Source: Pratylenchus scribneri (lineage: Eukaryota; Nematoda; Chromadorea; Rhabditida; Pratylenchidae). Taken from it: a stretch of DNA of 64,000 nt. Positions 1 through 11,516 of this stretch are shown piece after piece (the first letter of the stretch is position 1; the number at the start of each line of letters is the position of its first letter). The position numbers and the translations under genes were made by a program. The stretch spans positions 930,001 through 994,000 of the forward strand of contig JAQSEB010000008.1 of the NCBI GenBank assembly GCA_030063045.1, given 5' to 3'. The notes beneath the pieces were generated by a model that ran no database searches, had not been told where the DNA came from, and was given only the letters and a program-made list of their open reading frames with translations.

Positions 1-791
1 TGTTTTTCTGGAAAAAGTTCGCCAAACATTTGTTTTTCCGGAAAATGTTCGCCAAACATTTGTTTTTCCGGAAAAAGTTCGCCAAACATTTGTTTTTCCG
101 GAAAATGTTCGCCAAACATTTGTTTTTCCGGAAAAAGTTCGCCAAACATTTGTTTTTCCGGAAAATGTTCGCCAAACATTTGTTTTTCCGGAAAATGTTC
201 GCCAAACATTTGTTTTTCTGGAAAAAGTTCGCCAAACATTTGTTTTTCCGGAAAAAGTTCGCCAAACATTTGTTTTTCCGGAAAATGTTCGCCAAACATT
301 TGTTTTTCCGGAAAATGTTCGCCAAACATTTGTTTTTCTGGAAAAAGTTCGCCAAACATTTGTTTTTCCGGAAAATGTTCGCCAAACATTTGTTTTTCCG
401 GAAAAAGTTCGCCAAACATTTGTTTTTCCGGAAAATGTTCGCCAAACATTTGTTTTTCCGGAAAAAGTTCGCCAAACATTTGTTTTTCCGGAAAATGTTC
501 GCCAAACATTTGTTTTTTCTTTCTGGAAAATGTTCGCCAAATATTTGTTTTTTCTTTCCGGAAAATATTCGCCAAACATTTGTTTTTTCTTTCTGGAAAA
601 TGTACGCCAAATATTTGTTTTTCCGGAAAATGTTCGCTAAACATTTGTTTTTCCGGAAAAAGTTCGCCAAACATTTGTTTTTCCGGAAAATGTTCGCCAA
701 ACATTTGTTTTTCCGGAAAATGTTCGCTAAACATTTGTTTTTCCGGAAAATGTTCGCCAAACATTTGTTTTTCCGGAAAAAGTTCGCCAAA
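1..791. repeat. 30-bp satellite array, truncated by the window edge
   Basis: This is a head-to-tail array with a 30-bp period. Its core is the palindrome TTTTTCCGGAAAA followed by A or T and then GTTCGCCAAACATTTG. Two variants (…AAAAAGTTCG and …AAAATGTTCG) are interspersed. A few units near 510-610 are longer because they carry TTTTTTCTTTCTGG. The period is a multiple of three and lacks stop codons, so long frames are open in several phases; these are artefacts. The array runs directly into the dispersed repeat that starts near 786. The same satellite recurs at 12,785-14,060. Confidence 0.97.
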
Positions 792-1763
792 ATCCAAATG
801 GTCTAAACCGGTATAACTTCGAAACCGTTGTATGTAACCCATACAAACCATATATTAAATTGAAGCTCTAATTCTGCTCTATTAAATGATAATAAAATTA
901 TTGCCAAAAATTGACGTAGAAAAAAATTTTACCTAGATGCTGTAAAAAAATTTCAAAATTTTGAAAATTTAAATGACCATAACTCTGGAACAGGTGGGTC
1001 TTTCGGTTAGATCTTTTTTTCAGAATGTATCCCCGAATTTTCTTAATCTAAAAACACAAAACGCGCCAACTTGCGCTCATAGCGCTTCGCGCTATGAGCC
1101 TATAAGCACCTGTATGCTCGGAAAATCCGCAAGTCACGCGCTGCTCGTGCTTTTTTGTCAAAAATGTCTACACGCGGCATTTTAGACGTAAAATTCCAGC
1201 GGCTACAATATATCAAAACGATTAAGCAAAAAAAAGAAACCCAAACATTTTTTACCTGAAATCTCTACGCTAAAATGGCACCTTTTTTCAATCTCGATTT
1301 ATAACTCGAGAATAAGCGAGCTGAGAGGTGACCTAAAAGGGGTTTTAGAAACTACTTTTCAAGGGCTTTTAAATGATATATAACATGTTCGGTAATTCCG
1401 AAACAGTTTCGTGTTATTTAAGTCCCAAAATTTTGGCACTTTTATGGCCAAACCATTAAACCGGAACTTGTGCGAAAATTTTTTTTTGTTTAAAAGCCGT
1501 CCTCTAGCCGAGATACATCTAAAAATACCAAAATCTACATAAAAATCACAAACCGAATTGAATTAGACCGAAATGTCTAAAATGTCTGCAAAAAATGCGA
1601 ATTTCCCCCCAGGGCATAATACCAAAAAAATTTAAGTGCAAAGTTGTCCGCTAAGAGATCATTATATCATAGAAAAAAACCGCAGCTCAATCGGTCAAGT
1701 AGAAAAAATTTTTTTCCATTTTGTGTATACATCCCCCCTCATTTTTTTATATACATATAAAAT
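786..1763. repeat. Dispersed ~0.98 kb repeat, copy 1
   Basis: This stretch is a diverged direct repeat of 4,420-5,398. The two align from the GGTTTAAACCGGTATAACT motif to the AT-rich TATATACATATAAA tail, with point differences and small indels. No open frame is conserved between them, so short ORFs here are not supported as genes. It is probably a non-autonomous transposon or part of a larger element. The 30-bp satellite abuts its left edge. Confidence 0.85.
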
Positions 1764-1800
1764 AACTAGACCCGGGGGCAAGCCCCGGGTCTAGTTATTT
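1760..1800. repeat. Perfect 18-bp hairpin
   Basis: The arms at 1760-1777 and 1783-1800 are exact reverse complements (AAATAACTAGACCCGGGG) around the loop GCAAG. It sits immediately after dispersed repeat copy 1 and opens the GC-rich hairpin block. There is no sign that it is a terminator of a recognised gene. Confidence 0.9.
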
Positions 1801-1884
1801 TTAACAGCCATCATGTAGTGTGGTGGTGATTATGTTTGTTCAGTATTTAAAAACCTTTTCCTAGAGTTGTACATTTTTTGTTGT

Positions 1885-2640
1885 TTAGGGGGGCTTCGCC
1901 CCCCTTTTGGAGGGTTTAGGGGCTCCGCCCCCTTTAGGCGCGAGCTAAGCGAGCGCGACTTATTCATGAAATAAATTAATAATATATATCAATGAAGGAT
2001 GTAAATTCTGAATTTAATATTATTTTTTTTATAAAGTTGCATGGCAACAAAATTGTGCTTAGCAACTTTTTTGCGCAACTTTAAAAAAATCCCAAAAATT
2101 TGGATTTAAGATATTTTTACTTATATTATTCTATTACATCAAAATTTTTCTACAGAACTTTGCGGAATTTAATAAAAATTTTTAAGAAATATTTTCATTC
2201 TTTATAGATTAGATATAAAAATACACTTTTAATAATATAAAACTTATACTTCATAATTATTTATTTTTTTCGGTTTGTACTTTCTCGTTGGTCAGGGGGG
2301 TTAGGGGGAGGGGTCCGCTACGCTCGGCCTCGGCTCCCTCCGCTCGGTCGGCCCGCTCCGCGGGCCTCCCTCGCTCCGGGAGCCTCGGCCTCGCTTCGCT
2401 ACCCCCTCCCCCTCCCCCCTGAAACCCCCCACACCCCCACCCACGAACAGCCGGCGCGCTTCGCGTGCCCCCATAGCTCGCTTCGCTCGCTCACTTTACC
2501 CAACATTATAATTTTGTTCATATTTATTAGTTTTTCCCACCTCTGAGTCATTTTTGGTGCTTCGCCCCTCATTTTAGTCATTTTTTGGTATTCGCGCGCT
2601 GCGCGCGCGCTTGCAGCGCGAGCTAAGCGAGCCCAATCAT
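1885..2640. repeat. GC-rich hairpin cluster in AT-rich DNA
   Basis: The stretch holds many short self-complementary GC-rich words, such as GGGGGCTTCGCCCCC (1887-1903), GGGGCTCCGCCCC (about 1919-1931), CGCGAGCTAAGCGAGCGCG (about 1938-1958) and CGCTCCGCGGGC. A dense run lies at 2,290-2,480 and GCGCGCTGCGCGCGC near 2,595-2,610. They are separated by AT-rich DNA. I see no gene; the 60-codon minus frame across 2,399-2,581 is low complexity. Confidence 0.8.
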
Positions 2641-3084
2641 CATCATTTTACTCAGTTTTTCATGGGCTTTCGAATGGTATATCACATGACATATAAAAAT
2701 GTTCCATTCGAAAAATCTCGATTTTGGCACTTTGTGCCGAACTTTCGAGACCGGCACAACTCTGTGGCATGTTGTCCAAATTTCGAGATCGATAGCTCAT
2801 TCGACGCGCCTTTCAAAACTGCACAATATATGTCGGGCGCACGTTAGCGCGCTGAAAGCGCACCGAGTTATGGTCGAAAAACCTCAAAAAATATGGGTTT
2901 TAAACCGTTTTTGAAAATTTCAAGGAGAGGTCGTAACGGTGCCGTGAAAAATCTTTCTGTTTAAATTGTTGCGCACATGTCCAAGAATCTTTGGGCAAAA
3001 TTTCAGCCCAATCGTATGGTTGCGCATTGAGATAAAATTCGAGATGTGCCGCACCCCCCACAGAATTTACTGAAGGGTTTAAAT

Positions 3085-3175
3085 GAATGTTAAAAAAAAA
3101 TTTTTGTCGTTGCTGGGAATCGAAACTTCGATCCCTAACAAAAAATTCAGTCATCATACTACTAAAACTCATAAT
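3085..3175 (-). other. tRNA-like sequence (SINE or decayed tRNA), copy 1
   Basis: On the minus strand it ends in a B-box-like GTTCGATTCCCAGC context, mutated here to GTTTCGATTCCCAGC, with a 3' acceptor-like tail. It resembles 3,409-3,482 closely, so it belongs to a repeated tRNA-derived family. The T-stem does not pair properly, so I do not call a functional tRNA. Confidence 0.45.
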
Positions 3176-3408
3176 CGATTTGCAAAATAAATGTGATATT
3201 CGTGCTCAGCAATCTCGTTTACCCTATATTCGACTATTTATTCATGGAAAAATGAAAATTTTGGAAATTTAAAAAATTATTAAACCTGTTTAAACCGTTT
3301 AAAACCGATTGCGAATTATTTTATTCAAAGATGTTTTATGAATATTTTTATCGATTTGCTGGTGTTATATTATGTATTTTAATCGTAATAGTTATGTTAA
3401 AAAATTAT

Positions 3409-3482
3409 TTGTCGCTGCTGGGAATCGAACCTTCGACCTCCAATTTAAATTTATATCGTAAATCCATTGGACTAAGGCTGAA
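3409..3482 (-). other. tRNA-like sequence, copy 2
   Basis: Read on the minus strand it begins CAGCCTTAGTCCAATGGATT and ends GGTTCGATTCCCAGCAGCGA, resembling A-box and B-box regions. The T-stem halves (GAAGG and CCCAG) are not complementary, which argues for a tRNA-derived SINE or pseudogene. The flank TTAAAAAATTATTAAACC also flanks the copy near 4,340. Confidence 0.5.
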
Positions 3483-4334
3483 TTATTAAAAATTGTTGTC
3501 AAATTCGTGTTCAGCGTAATCGATTACCCTATATTCAATGGTTTAATAACCATTTTTACATAAAATGCCACCACTAACAAAATTGCTGAAAATTTGGAAA
3601 TGAAAAATTGAAATAATTTTTAAAATTTTATATCTTTGTAATTAATGGACATTTTAATATAAAATAAAGTTATATTTATGCAGAATTTTATAGAGAATTT
3701 TTTAAAAATAATAATAAAATAAAATTGTAAGCTAACCCTTCGAAAACCGGGATTTTCGAAAAAATTTCAAAATTTCAAAAAATTTCAAAAATTTCAAAGG
3801 GGTTAGGTTAAAAAATTTTCTAATTTTTTTAAAAAATTCTAAATTAAATTCTGCACTAAAAATGGATAAGAATTTTATTTATAAATTAATTTTTACTCAA
3901 AAAATGGCCAAAAAACCTTTTGGCCAATGCGAAACCAAAGGGGGGACCCTTTGCTAATTTTTCGAAAATTTTTTTTCATCGTATTATTTTGTTCTATAGC
4001 TCAATCGAATCGTCAAAGTCGATTTAGTAGGCAAAATTTCAATTTCAGCCCAAAATAATGCTAGTAAACCAAAGTTTTGGTCACTTAAACCTTTTGGTTT
4101 AAAATTTTTAAAACCTATAAACTATTGTTTAAATTGATCAAAATGAGCTGAAAAAGAAATTTCATAGACTAAATCGACCATTGCGCATCGATTGAGCCTA
4201 TTTTCAAAGCATTTACAAAACGTCTAGACAATGTCACCAGCTAAATATGGAATTTTTGAAAATTTAAAAAATTATTAAACCGGTTTAAGAAGTTTAAACC
4301 TATTCTAAAATATTTATATTATCATATTTTATCA

Positions 4335-4408
4335 TTATAAACCATTTGCAACAACTTGGATTCGAACTCTTGACCTCCTGTAAAAACCAAATATTACCCC
4401 CTACACTA
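4335..4408 (-). other. tRNA-like sequence, copy 3
   Basis: The minus strand carries GAGTTCGAATCCAAGTTG, a B-box-like word, in the same flanking context as the copy at 3,409 (an AAATTATTAAACCGGTTTAA segment before it on the + strand). Stem pairing is poor. It is probably another member of the same tRNA-derived repeat family. Confidence 0.4.
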
Positions 4409-4419
4409 AACCCGGTTTT

Positions 4420-5398
4420 CACCAAAATCCAAACGGTTTAAACCGGTATAACTACGAAACCGCTGGACCAAACCAATACAAACCATATATCATTTTGAAG
4501 CTCTAATTCAGCTCTATCAAATAAGATCAAAATTGATGTCCGAAAAAGCCGTAGAAAAAAATTTTACCTGGGTGCTATAAAAAAAATTCAAAATTTCAAA
4601 AATTTAAATGACCATAACTCTGCAACCCGGCAACCGTTTTTCAAAATTTTTGTTTCATAATACGTGCCGAAATTTTCTGCACCAAACGCGCACTTTTCCC
4701 CATCACTCTTACCGGCAGCGCTTCGCGCTATGAGCCTATAAGCACCTGTATGCCCGGAAAAGGCGCAAGTCGCGCGCAGCCTCAGCGTTTTTCTCAAAAA
4801 TGTCTACACGCGGCATTTTTTACGTGAAATTCCAGCCGCTACAACATATCAAAACGATTCCGCAAAAAAACGAAACGCAAAAATTTTTTACCAGAAATCT
4901 CTACTCTAAAATAGCACTTTTTTTCAATCTCGATTTATATCTCGAGAAAATCCAAAAACGGTGGGAACCTAAATGTACTTTTAGAAACTACTTTTCCAGG
5001 GCTTTCAAATGATATATAGCATGTTCGGTAATTCCGAAACGGTTTCAAGTTATTTAAGTCCCAAAAATTTGGCACTTTTATGGCCATACCATTAAACCGA
5101 AACCTGCGCGAAAATTTTTTTTTGTTTAAAAGCCGTCCTCTAGCCGAGATACATCTAAAAATACCAAAATCTACATAAAAATCACAAACCGAATCGAATT
5201 AGACCGAAATGTCTAAAATGTCTGCAAAAAATGCGAATTTCCCCCCAGGGCATAATACCAAAAAAATTTAAGTGCAAAGTTGTCCGCCCGGAGATCATTA
5301 TACCATAGAAACAAACCCCACGAAAATCGGTCCATACAAAAAATTTTTTTTCCATTTTGTGCATACATCCCCCCTCATTTTTTTATATACATATAAAT
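4420..5398. repeat. Dispersed ~0.98 kb repeat, copy 2
   Basis: This is a direct-repeat partner of 786-1763. Well-conserved stretches include TGTCTACACGCGGCATTTT, CCCAAAATTTTGGCACTTTT-like words and AAATTTCCCCCCAGGGCATA-like words. Short ORFs in it are not conserved in copy 1. Confidence 0.85.
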
Positions 5399-6413
5399 AT
5401 AATAAAGTTAGCTATTTTTTTTGCTACAATAAATAAAGTATTTATTTTTGTTAGTTATTTTATTTTTTTGCTAGCAGCTGGGATTTATTATTTTTCATGT
5501 TGTAAATAATATAGAATGGTTTGAAATATTAAATTTTGGATAAAACAGGTTTATTAGTTAAAAACAAAGCTAAATGCGGGTGCGCGGAACGGGTTTGGCC
5601 AACTGCAACTGGCCAAACAGTTTAAAAGTTTAGAATTGATGAAAAAAGGTTTGTTTGATATTTGGAATTAAGAATAAACTTTTTAATTTAAATTGGTTCA
5701 GAATAAATGAAATTGTGCCAATAAAAAAAAAAAGAATAAAATCACCTTTATTATGGATTAGAAAAAGATTTTTGGTCTATGTTTCAATTTGGGATTTTTG
5801 CAATTGAAATACAAAATTGGAATTTAAATTTATATCTTTATTCTTTAAGTGAAACAAATTAATATGGCCATTTATATAAAAAATTTTGTAAAAAAATTGG
5901 AATGAATGAGAATTTGTCTTTAGGCCATATGAATGAGAAAACAAGAAGTAAATGAAATCTTTAGGCCGTAGGAAAGTCAAAAAAGGGAAAGTGCCTTTTG
6001 TTTGTGCATAAATTAAATGTCATCTAATCCAAATTTGTTGCCAAACCATACTCATCACAACCATTGATTCGAAGGGAAGATTTTTCGCCAGAGATAAGAC
6101 GCAAAATTCCTGAGGGTTTGGCATTTGGTTAAAAATAAATTAATTTGTTTTCATCAATAATTTTTAATTTATACCAAGATTATTCTATTGATTTGCCTTT
6201 TCCCCTTTCAATTTTATTAAAATTGTACTTTTCAATTATTATGTAAGAGTCCAATCTAAAACCATAATTTTGCTATTAAATAATACAAAAATTGGATTTT
6301 CTTTAAATTTTGGCTGAGAGTTTTTTAAAATCATTTTTTAAGCCTATTGCTCTCCTCATTTAACCCTTGAATTTATTAATTCATTCTTATTTTCTATGAT
6401 GAACGCACTTTTT
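5399..6413. other. Gene-free AT-rich stretch
   Basis: About 1 kb of AT-rich sequence between the dispersed repeat and the F-box gene. I see no exon-like frame with splice signals, no RNA gene and no clear repeat. It probably includes the 3' flank of the F-box gene. Confidence 0.6.
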
Positions 6414-7717
6414 CTAGGCCAATTTTAAAAAATTTACTTCTAAAACTGACCGACAAATGACCAATGGTACCCAAAAGCTGTACTTGACGAGTTTCATGAA
6501 GTCATGCAAAAAGACCATTGCTCGTCCCATAATGCTATTGGAAGCAAAAATATAAAATTTGCGCGAATTGTCATCGATGTAAGTGCGGCCGTTGACAGTG
6601 AAAAGAATTTGTAGTCGCAATTGCGAATTCTATAAAATTGTTTTTAATTATTATTCAAAATTTCAAATTCGAAAATCTGCCATTCTTTATTAAATTAATT
6701 TATTATCATTAATTAATTCAAAATAAGATATCAAGAATTTTTTATGTATTTACCCGATTCGTATTTATTGGAACTTCACCGTAGAAATGATAAACACAAA
6801 ATAAGCTATTCCAACTAGTACGGGTGAATGTTGCTTCCATATCAATGTCGTTTCCTCCATATTCGCGTGTAAAACGAGCAATAATTCGAAGATTGGAAGA
6901 CTGATTGGACTGAATGTTTGTCACCTGTTTTTGATTAATTCATTAAAATTTTGATTTTATATTAAGTAATATACCCAAACACTGCCGTCAATAAATGGTT
7001 GATGATAGCGAGAGCCATTTTTAATGTTCGCATAGGAGAGTAAAACATTTTGGTTTGTTGTTTTTTCGTAGAAATCAAAAGTGTCCAACCTCACTGATGG
7101 ATCCGTAAAAGTTTTCACCCAAGAGGAGGTGGCGCCCTTCAATGTTAAAAATAATAAATTAATTTGATAAAATTAATTTTATTAGATATTTTTCCATAAT
7201 TTCGGTAGAAACCATTTAGATTATCCGTTGAATACCCTTTTTACGGTGGAAAATGAGAATGCCCGAAACTATGATTCAAAACCAATGCCATTTAAATTCT
7301 ACTATAATAGTTTTATTAAAAAAAGAGAGAAGAAAAAAAAATGATGGAAAAATTAAACAGAATAATGGTCAAGAAAGAAATGATTTAAAATTTGAAGGAA
7401 TTTGTGCCATTACTAGATTAATTAAAAACCAGATGCCATCAAAGAAGTAATAAAAAGAATTTTAAATTGTAAAATCCCTTTTCACTCAGAATTTTTAATT
7501 TTTCAAACTTCTCGACAAATTTTACTTCGAAACGTTTGCGCAATATTGGTAAGGAGATTTCGCAGAATCTGCACGACACGAAAACCACATTGAGAACAAT
7601 ATCATCATTTGGCAGAAATGCAAAAATATCAGCAAATGTTTCATTGGGCAAATGAGTTCGAATAACCATTCTTTTAGCCGTCCTTTCGCCCGAAAATTTG
7701 GATTGCGATGAACCCAT
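6414..7717 (-). CDS. F-box protein, possibly N-myristoylated
   Basis: Four exons on the minus strand fit GT-AG splicing: about 7,717-7,485, 7,137-6,973, 6,924-6,754 and 6,632-6,414, giving roughly 265 residues. Exon 1 holds an F-box-like stretch near residues 20-50 (LPNETFADIFAFLPNDD, then VVFVSCRFCEISLP). An F-box normally binds Skp1 in an SCF ubiquitin ligase. The start MGSSQSK fits an N-myristoylation signal (Gly2, Ser6, Lys7). The C-terminal 190 residues (for example DGSVWVYYLI and FTREYGGNDIDMEATF) would be the substrate-binding part; I do not recognise them. Plant-parasitic nematodes carry expanded F-box families. The downstream exons are supported by clean splice sites and continuous frames, but the exon 1 donor (GAGTGAAAA) is weak. 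Confidence 0.7.
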
Positions 7718-7799
7718 TTTTATTGGAATTTGGTTGTCAAATTTTTCAATAAATTAATATTTTGGATTGAGATGCGTTAATTGTGTGGTTATTTGTGAG

Positions 7800-7982
7800 G
7801 AAATTTAGCAGAATATTAGGTTGCTGACAATGAGAATAAAAAATAAATTCAGTGGTTGCCAATGCCCAAATGCCCACCCGAGAGAACCATCTGCTGCTTG
7901 GCCCTTTATAAATCGATAGTTTTATCCCCTTATAAACCATAGAAATTTGCTTTCGTTGCCAGGCTCAAAATAAGGAAAGAGA
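7800..7982. repeat. Segment also present in the 7-kb tandem unit
   Basis: This flank of the F-box gene is closely matched at 40,628-40,805 and again at 47,710-47,887. Shared words include AGGTTGCTGACAATGAGAAT, TGCTGCTTGGCCCTTTAT and TTTGCTTTCGTTGCCAGGCT. The direction is the same in all copies. It shows that part of this locus was copied into the amplified mosaic unit. Confidence 0.9.
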
Positions 7983-8563
7983 GAGATGTGAATGTTTGAG
8001 TATAGACTATGGGACTAATAGAAAAGAGACCATTGGTTTATGGCATAGTTTTATGTAGGGATTTGATGAGCTAGCTATTTTCATTGGCACTGCGCAGTGC
8101 GCACTACCAAATTTGAATAATTCGGAATAGTGAATTTTCGCGGAATTTTATCCGTTAAATTTTTCCTGCTGGCAAGGAGAGATCTTAGACAGATTATTCA
8201 TTATTTGATAACCAATATAAACTATTTTCTGTTGCCATTTTATAATAATGAAGTTCAAAGTTGAATAAATAGTCTTTATGAATCGGTAGTCCTAGCCCAT
8301 TTTAAGAAAGTTTCCATAATTATTCTAATTTAGTCGCTGGCATTTATTATAAATCAATCCTTTTTGTATGGGATTGAGATGAGATTAAACTAGGCCCTTT
8401 ATTTAAATTTAAAAACCAACTTGATGTTGAAGGTAGTTTCTATAAATCCACTCGATGAGTAAGGTGAATAAAAGAGCAAAAGCAGAGGTCCAGTCACCAT
8501 AACAAAAATAAAACAAAAACACTATCTGAAATTTTAATTATTTTAAACAAATTTATAGGTCTA

Positions 8564-8848
8564 TCAACGCACCATCCCGGTAATTTCTTCTCTTAAAATT
8601 TCAGTAGGAATAGGAGGCCAAAAGATGGCAAAGAAATATGTAAATGAGATGTATAGGCACAATGGAATGAAGAACGCAATAGGGTCGAAAGTAAAAAAAC
8701 GAGGTCCACAACCACAATTTTGAAGTTTCTGTTTAATTTCCTCCATATTTATTTGTAAATTTCCACAATCGCATTGTTCTTGTTGTTGATTATTAGCTTC
8801 CATCATTATTATTCCTAAAAATGTGATTGTAGAATGGAGTTCGCGCAT
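8564..8848 (-). CDS. Small predicted membrane protein, unknown function
   Basis: An uninterrupted frame of 94 codons. The N-terminal part is polar and Cys/Gln-rich (EANNQQQEQCDCGNLQ). The C-terminal half has one long hydrophobic stretch (FFIPLCLYISFTYFFAIFW) flanked by prolines. Translation may start at the internal Met-Met about 15 residues in. I do not recognise the family. The composition (a soluble Cys pair then a transmembrane helix) is more protein-like than the surrounding AT-rich frames. It could be an exon of a larger gene. Confidence 0.4.
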   Translation of the reverse strand: MRELHSTITFLGIIMMEANNQQQEQCDCGNLQINMEEIKQKLQNCGCGPRFFTFDPIAFFIPLCLYISFTYFFAIFWPPIPTEILREEITGMVR

Positions 8849-11516
8849 CGCGTAATAGATGAATTTTTCAAGCGAATATAACAGTTAGAATGTTTTCATT
8901 TTATGGCTTTACTAATAGGGATCTTTAGAGCAACAAAATAGTGAATTTGATAAATTAAAGGAAACAAAAAGTGTGGGCCAAAAAAGGAGGCAAAATATGC
9001 CAAAATTGTGCTAGATCTGAGTTTCGCATTGGTCGGTTGGTCCTGGTATAAGCCCGGCCAGGCCTCCATCAACTAGGTCCTGGGCCCAAATTAAAATGAG
9101 TGTACGGCCCGGAAACCTAACAAACTTATCTATTAAAGTTAATTTTTTATAATTTTTTGGAAATTTTTAATTAAAAATTAATTTTTCTCATCAAATTTTG
9201 GTAATTTAATTTTAATTTTTCATTTTTAAAATTAGATGAGTATCCAGGTTTCGGAATTTTCAAAATGAACTAAAAAAACTTCATCCAAAACGGTGAAGAA
9301 TTTTTGAAAAATTGCTGAGATATGCATAGGTAGGTGCGCAAAATTGAAATGGTAAAAAAATCGAATGGCAATGTAATTGGGAGTCGCAATCGCATTACCA
9401 TAGTTATATAATTTCATTGGGATTGGCTGGGACTGGGACAAGGATTGAAAAATTTTGATAGCGAATAGCGATTGTGAAAATTTAAAAAAAGAACATTATA
9501 AAATAAAATCTTCGGGAAGAACTCCTCATTAAGTATGAATGGCGAGTTCATATGAGAGCCGAAAATAATATCAAATTATCATCACAAATTAGTGAATGAA
9601 ATGAATCAATTCTGTGAACCAGAACAATTCCAATAAATTTTTAATCTATCTAACAGTCTCATGCCCTCTGCTCTCCTTATAGTCATGCAACTCACCCCTT
9701 TTGGCTTAAAACTTCCCGCTAAAATGGCACGCCAACAATCATCAAAATGGCCATTCTCCCACTCCACTCTTCAATCTGCGATTTTGATCTCTACTAGTCA
9801 TCTATTCATTCACCCAGAGGCTATTTGCCGATGGACAATCGACAATCCACATTAAAAGGGCAGCCTCTGCCAGCGTCATCACTCATCACAGCCATTTCCA
9901 ACCTCGTGGCAATTTTAAAGAGAAAAAATTAGGTTTTTGGATGGAATTGAACTCTCAAATGTTGAATGGCGAGTGCATCGCTTTCGCCAATGCGTTAAAC
10001 ATGTCTACGGTGCCAGCCATTAATCCAAGATTTCCCTCATCCAATCCACTTTTGTCTCATTGTTCTTGTTAATAAATTGAGGAAAAATAGAGAAAGAGAA
10101 GAAGAAAGAGGGAATTTAGAATAAAAATAAAATTCCTCTCATTTTTTAATAGGCAAAAATAAAAATTAAATTAAAATACAAGTAAATTTATTCTATTGAT
10201 ATTGAACATTAAAAAAATAAATGGTAAAAAATTTAAATTTAAATCAAAATTGTAATAATTAGATAATAGATAATTTTAATATTTATCCATTTTTTGATCA
10301 TGCTTCCATCCAATTCCTTTAAATTATCAATATTTTATCCGTGGATCCATTTTGTTAATTTGATCTATAATAATAATGTTTAAAATAAATATTTTAAAAT
10401 TAATTTCCTTAATATTTTGTATTATAAAAATGTGTATTTAAAATGATAACGCAAATGCCGATCGCGCTTCGCTTATTTCGATCAATTATGTAGTAAAATC
10501 CGTATTAGATTGTCTTGGAATTCCACTTCTCCGGCCTAGTTAATTCCGTTTTTTAACTTCATAAATTTGTCGATTTGATATTATTTCCGTAAAGCTCTTG
10601 AAAAGGTATTTTATGCTAATTCTGGACAAAGATTTTCCAATTTAAAAAAAGTTAAATCCATTAAAAAAACCAGAAATATCAGTTGAAATTAAGTTACTAT
10701 CAGATTAAAAGTGATCAAATCAATATGAAATTGATTATTTAAACCGACTCACTCTAACGGATCGATTGAGCCATAAATCAAAATTGTAAGATAATCAGAA
10801 AATGCTATAATCAGAATCGGACATAACATTATATATTTATATTTATATGTTTCAAATTTCAAAATGAATTGAAAATTTATAATCTACAATTTTGTAAATA
10901 AAATTTCTTCAAATTGCTCAATTAATTTATTCTCTTTTTGGATCATTTAGTTCTCAATGCAATAATTTTAGGTACTCAATTCGGCTATTTTTGCAAGCAT
11001 CGGCCTTGTTTTTGTTTTCAAAATTCCATGGAAAATGCCACTTTCAATTAGCTCAAATGCCAGACATTTACTAGAAAATAATGATAAGAATATTTTTAAG
11101 GCTATTTTTATCAAAATATTTAATCGTATTTATTTGTCATTTCCAATTTTTCATCCGGAGTACATAAAACAAAAGGACCAAACTGGAAGTAGCAGCAGAT
11201 CAAAAAATAAAATTATTTAATATTATGAGATTTCCATTGGAATAATGCCAATTGCAAAAGGAGAGACAAATGCGTCCCAATAAACTTTAATCACTGAAAA
11301 AAGTTGGAAATTGAAAACTTAATTTATATTGCACAAAAAGCCGAATTAATGGGCAGAATGGGAAAAGGATGGATTTGTAAAGGTGCACAATGTACAAGTA
11401 ATTAATATTAATACCTTTCATTTTCCATCCACAATGTAAATAAATTTTTTAATTTTGGAATATTTTTTATTTTATTCATCAAAAATTGTTCATTCCAATT
11501 ATTTTATCCATTTAAT
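8849..11516. other. Long AT-rich intergenic region
   Basis: About 2.7 kb without a gene I can support. It has short frames of low complexity, a degenerate C-rich patch near 9,030-9,090 and a weak tRNA-like patch near 9,930-10,025. The part from about 11,340 is the 3' flank of the deaminase gene and is also partly copied in the 7-kb tandem unit. Confidence 0.55.

Noticed and set aside
1..791. CRISPR array
   Set aside because: Repeats are directly adjacent with no unique spacers, and the genes around are spliced eukaryotic genes. It is a satellite.
1..791. Telomere at the window start
   Set aside because: No TTAGGC-type repeat is present, the unit is palindromic rather than strand-biased, and the same satellite occurs internally at 12.8 kb. 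Unusual telomeric repeats cannot be excluded from this window alone.
9930..10025. tRNA gene on the minus strand
   Set aside because: It has an A-box-like and a B-box-like word, but the T-stem (GAGAG against CCATC) and acceptor do not pair.
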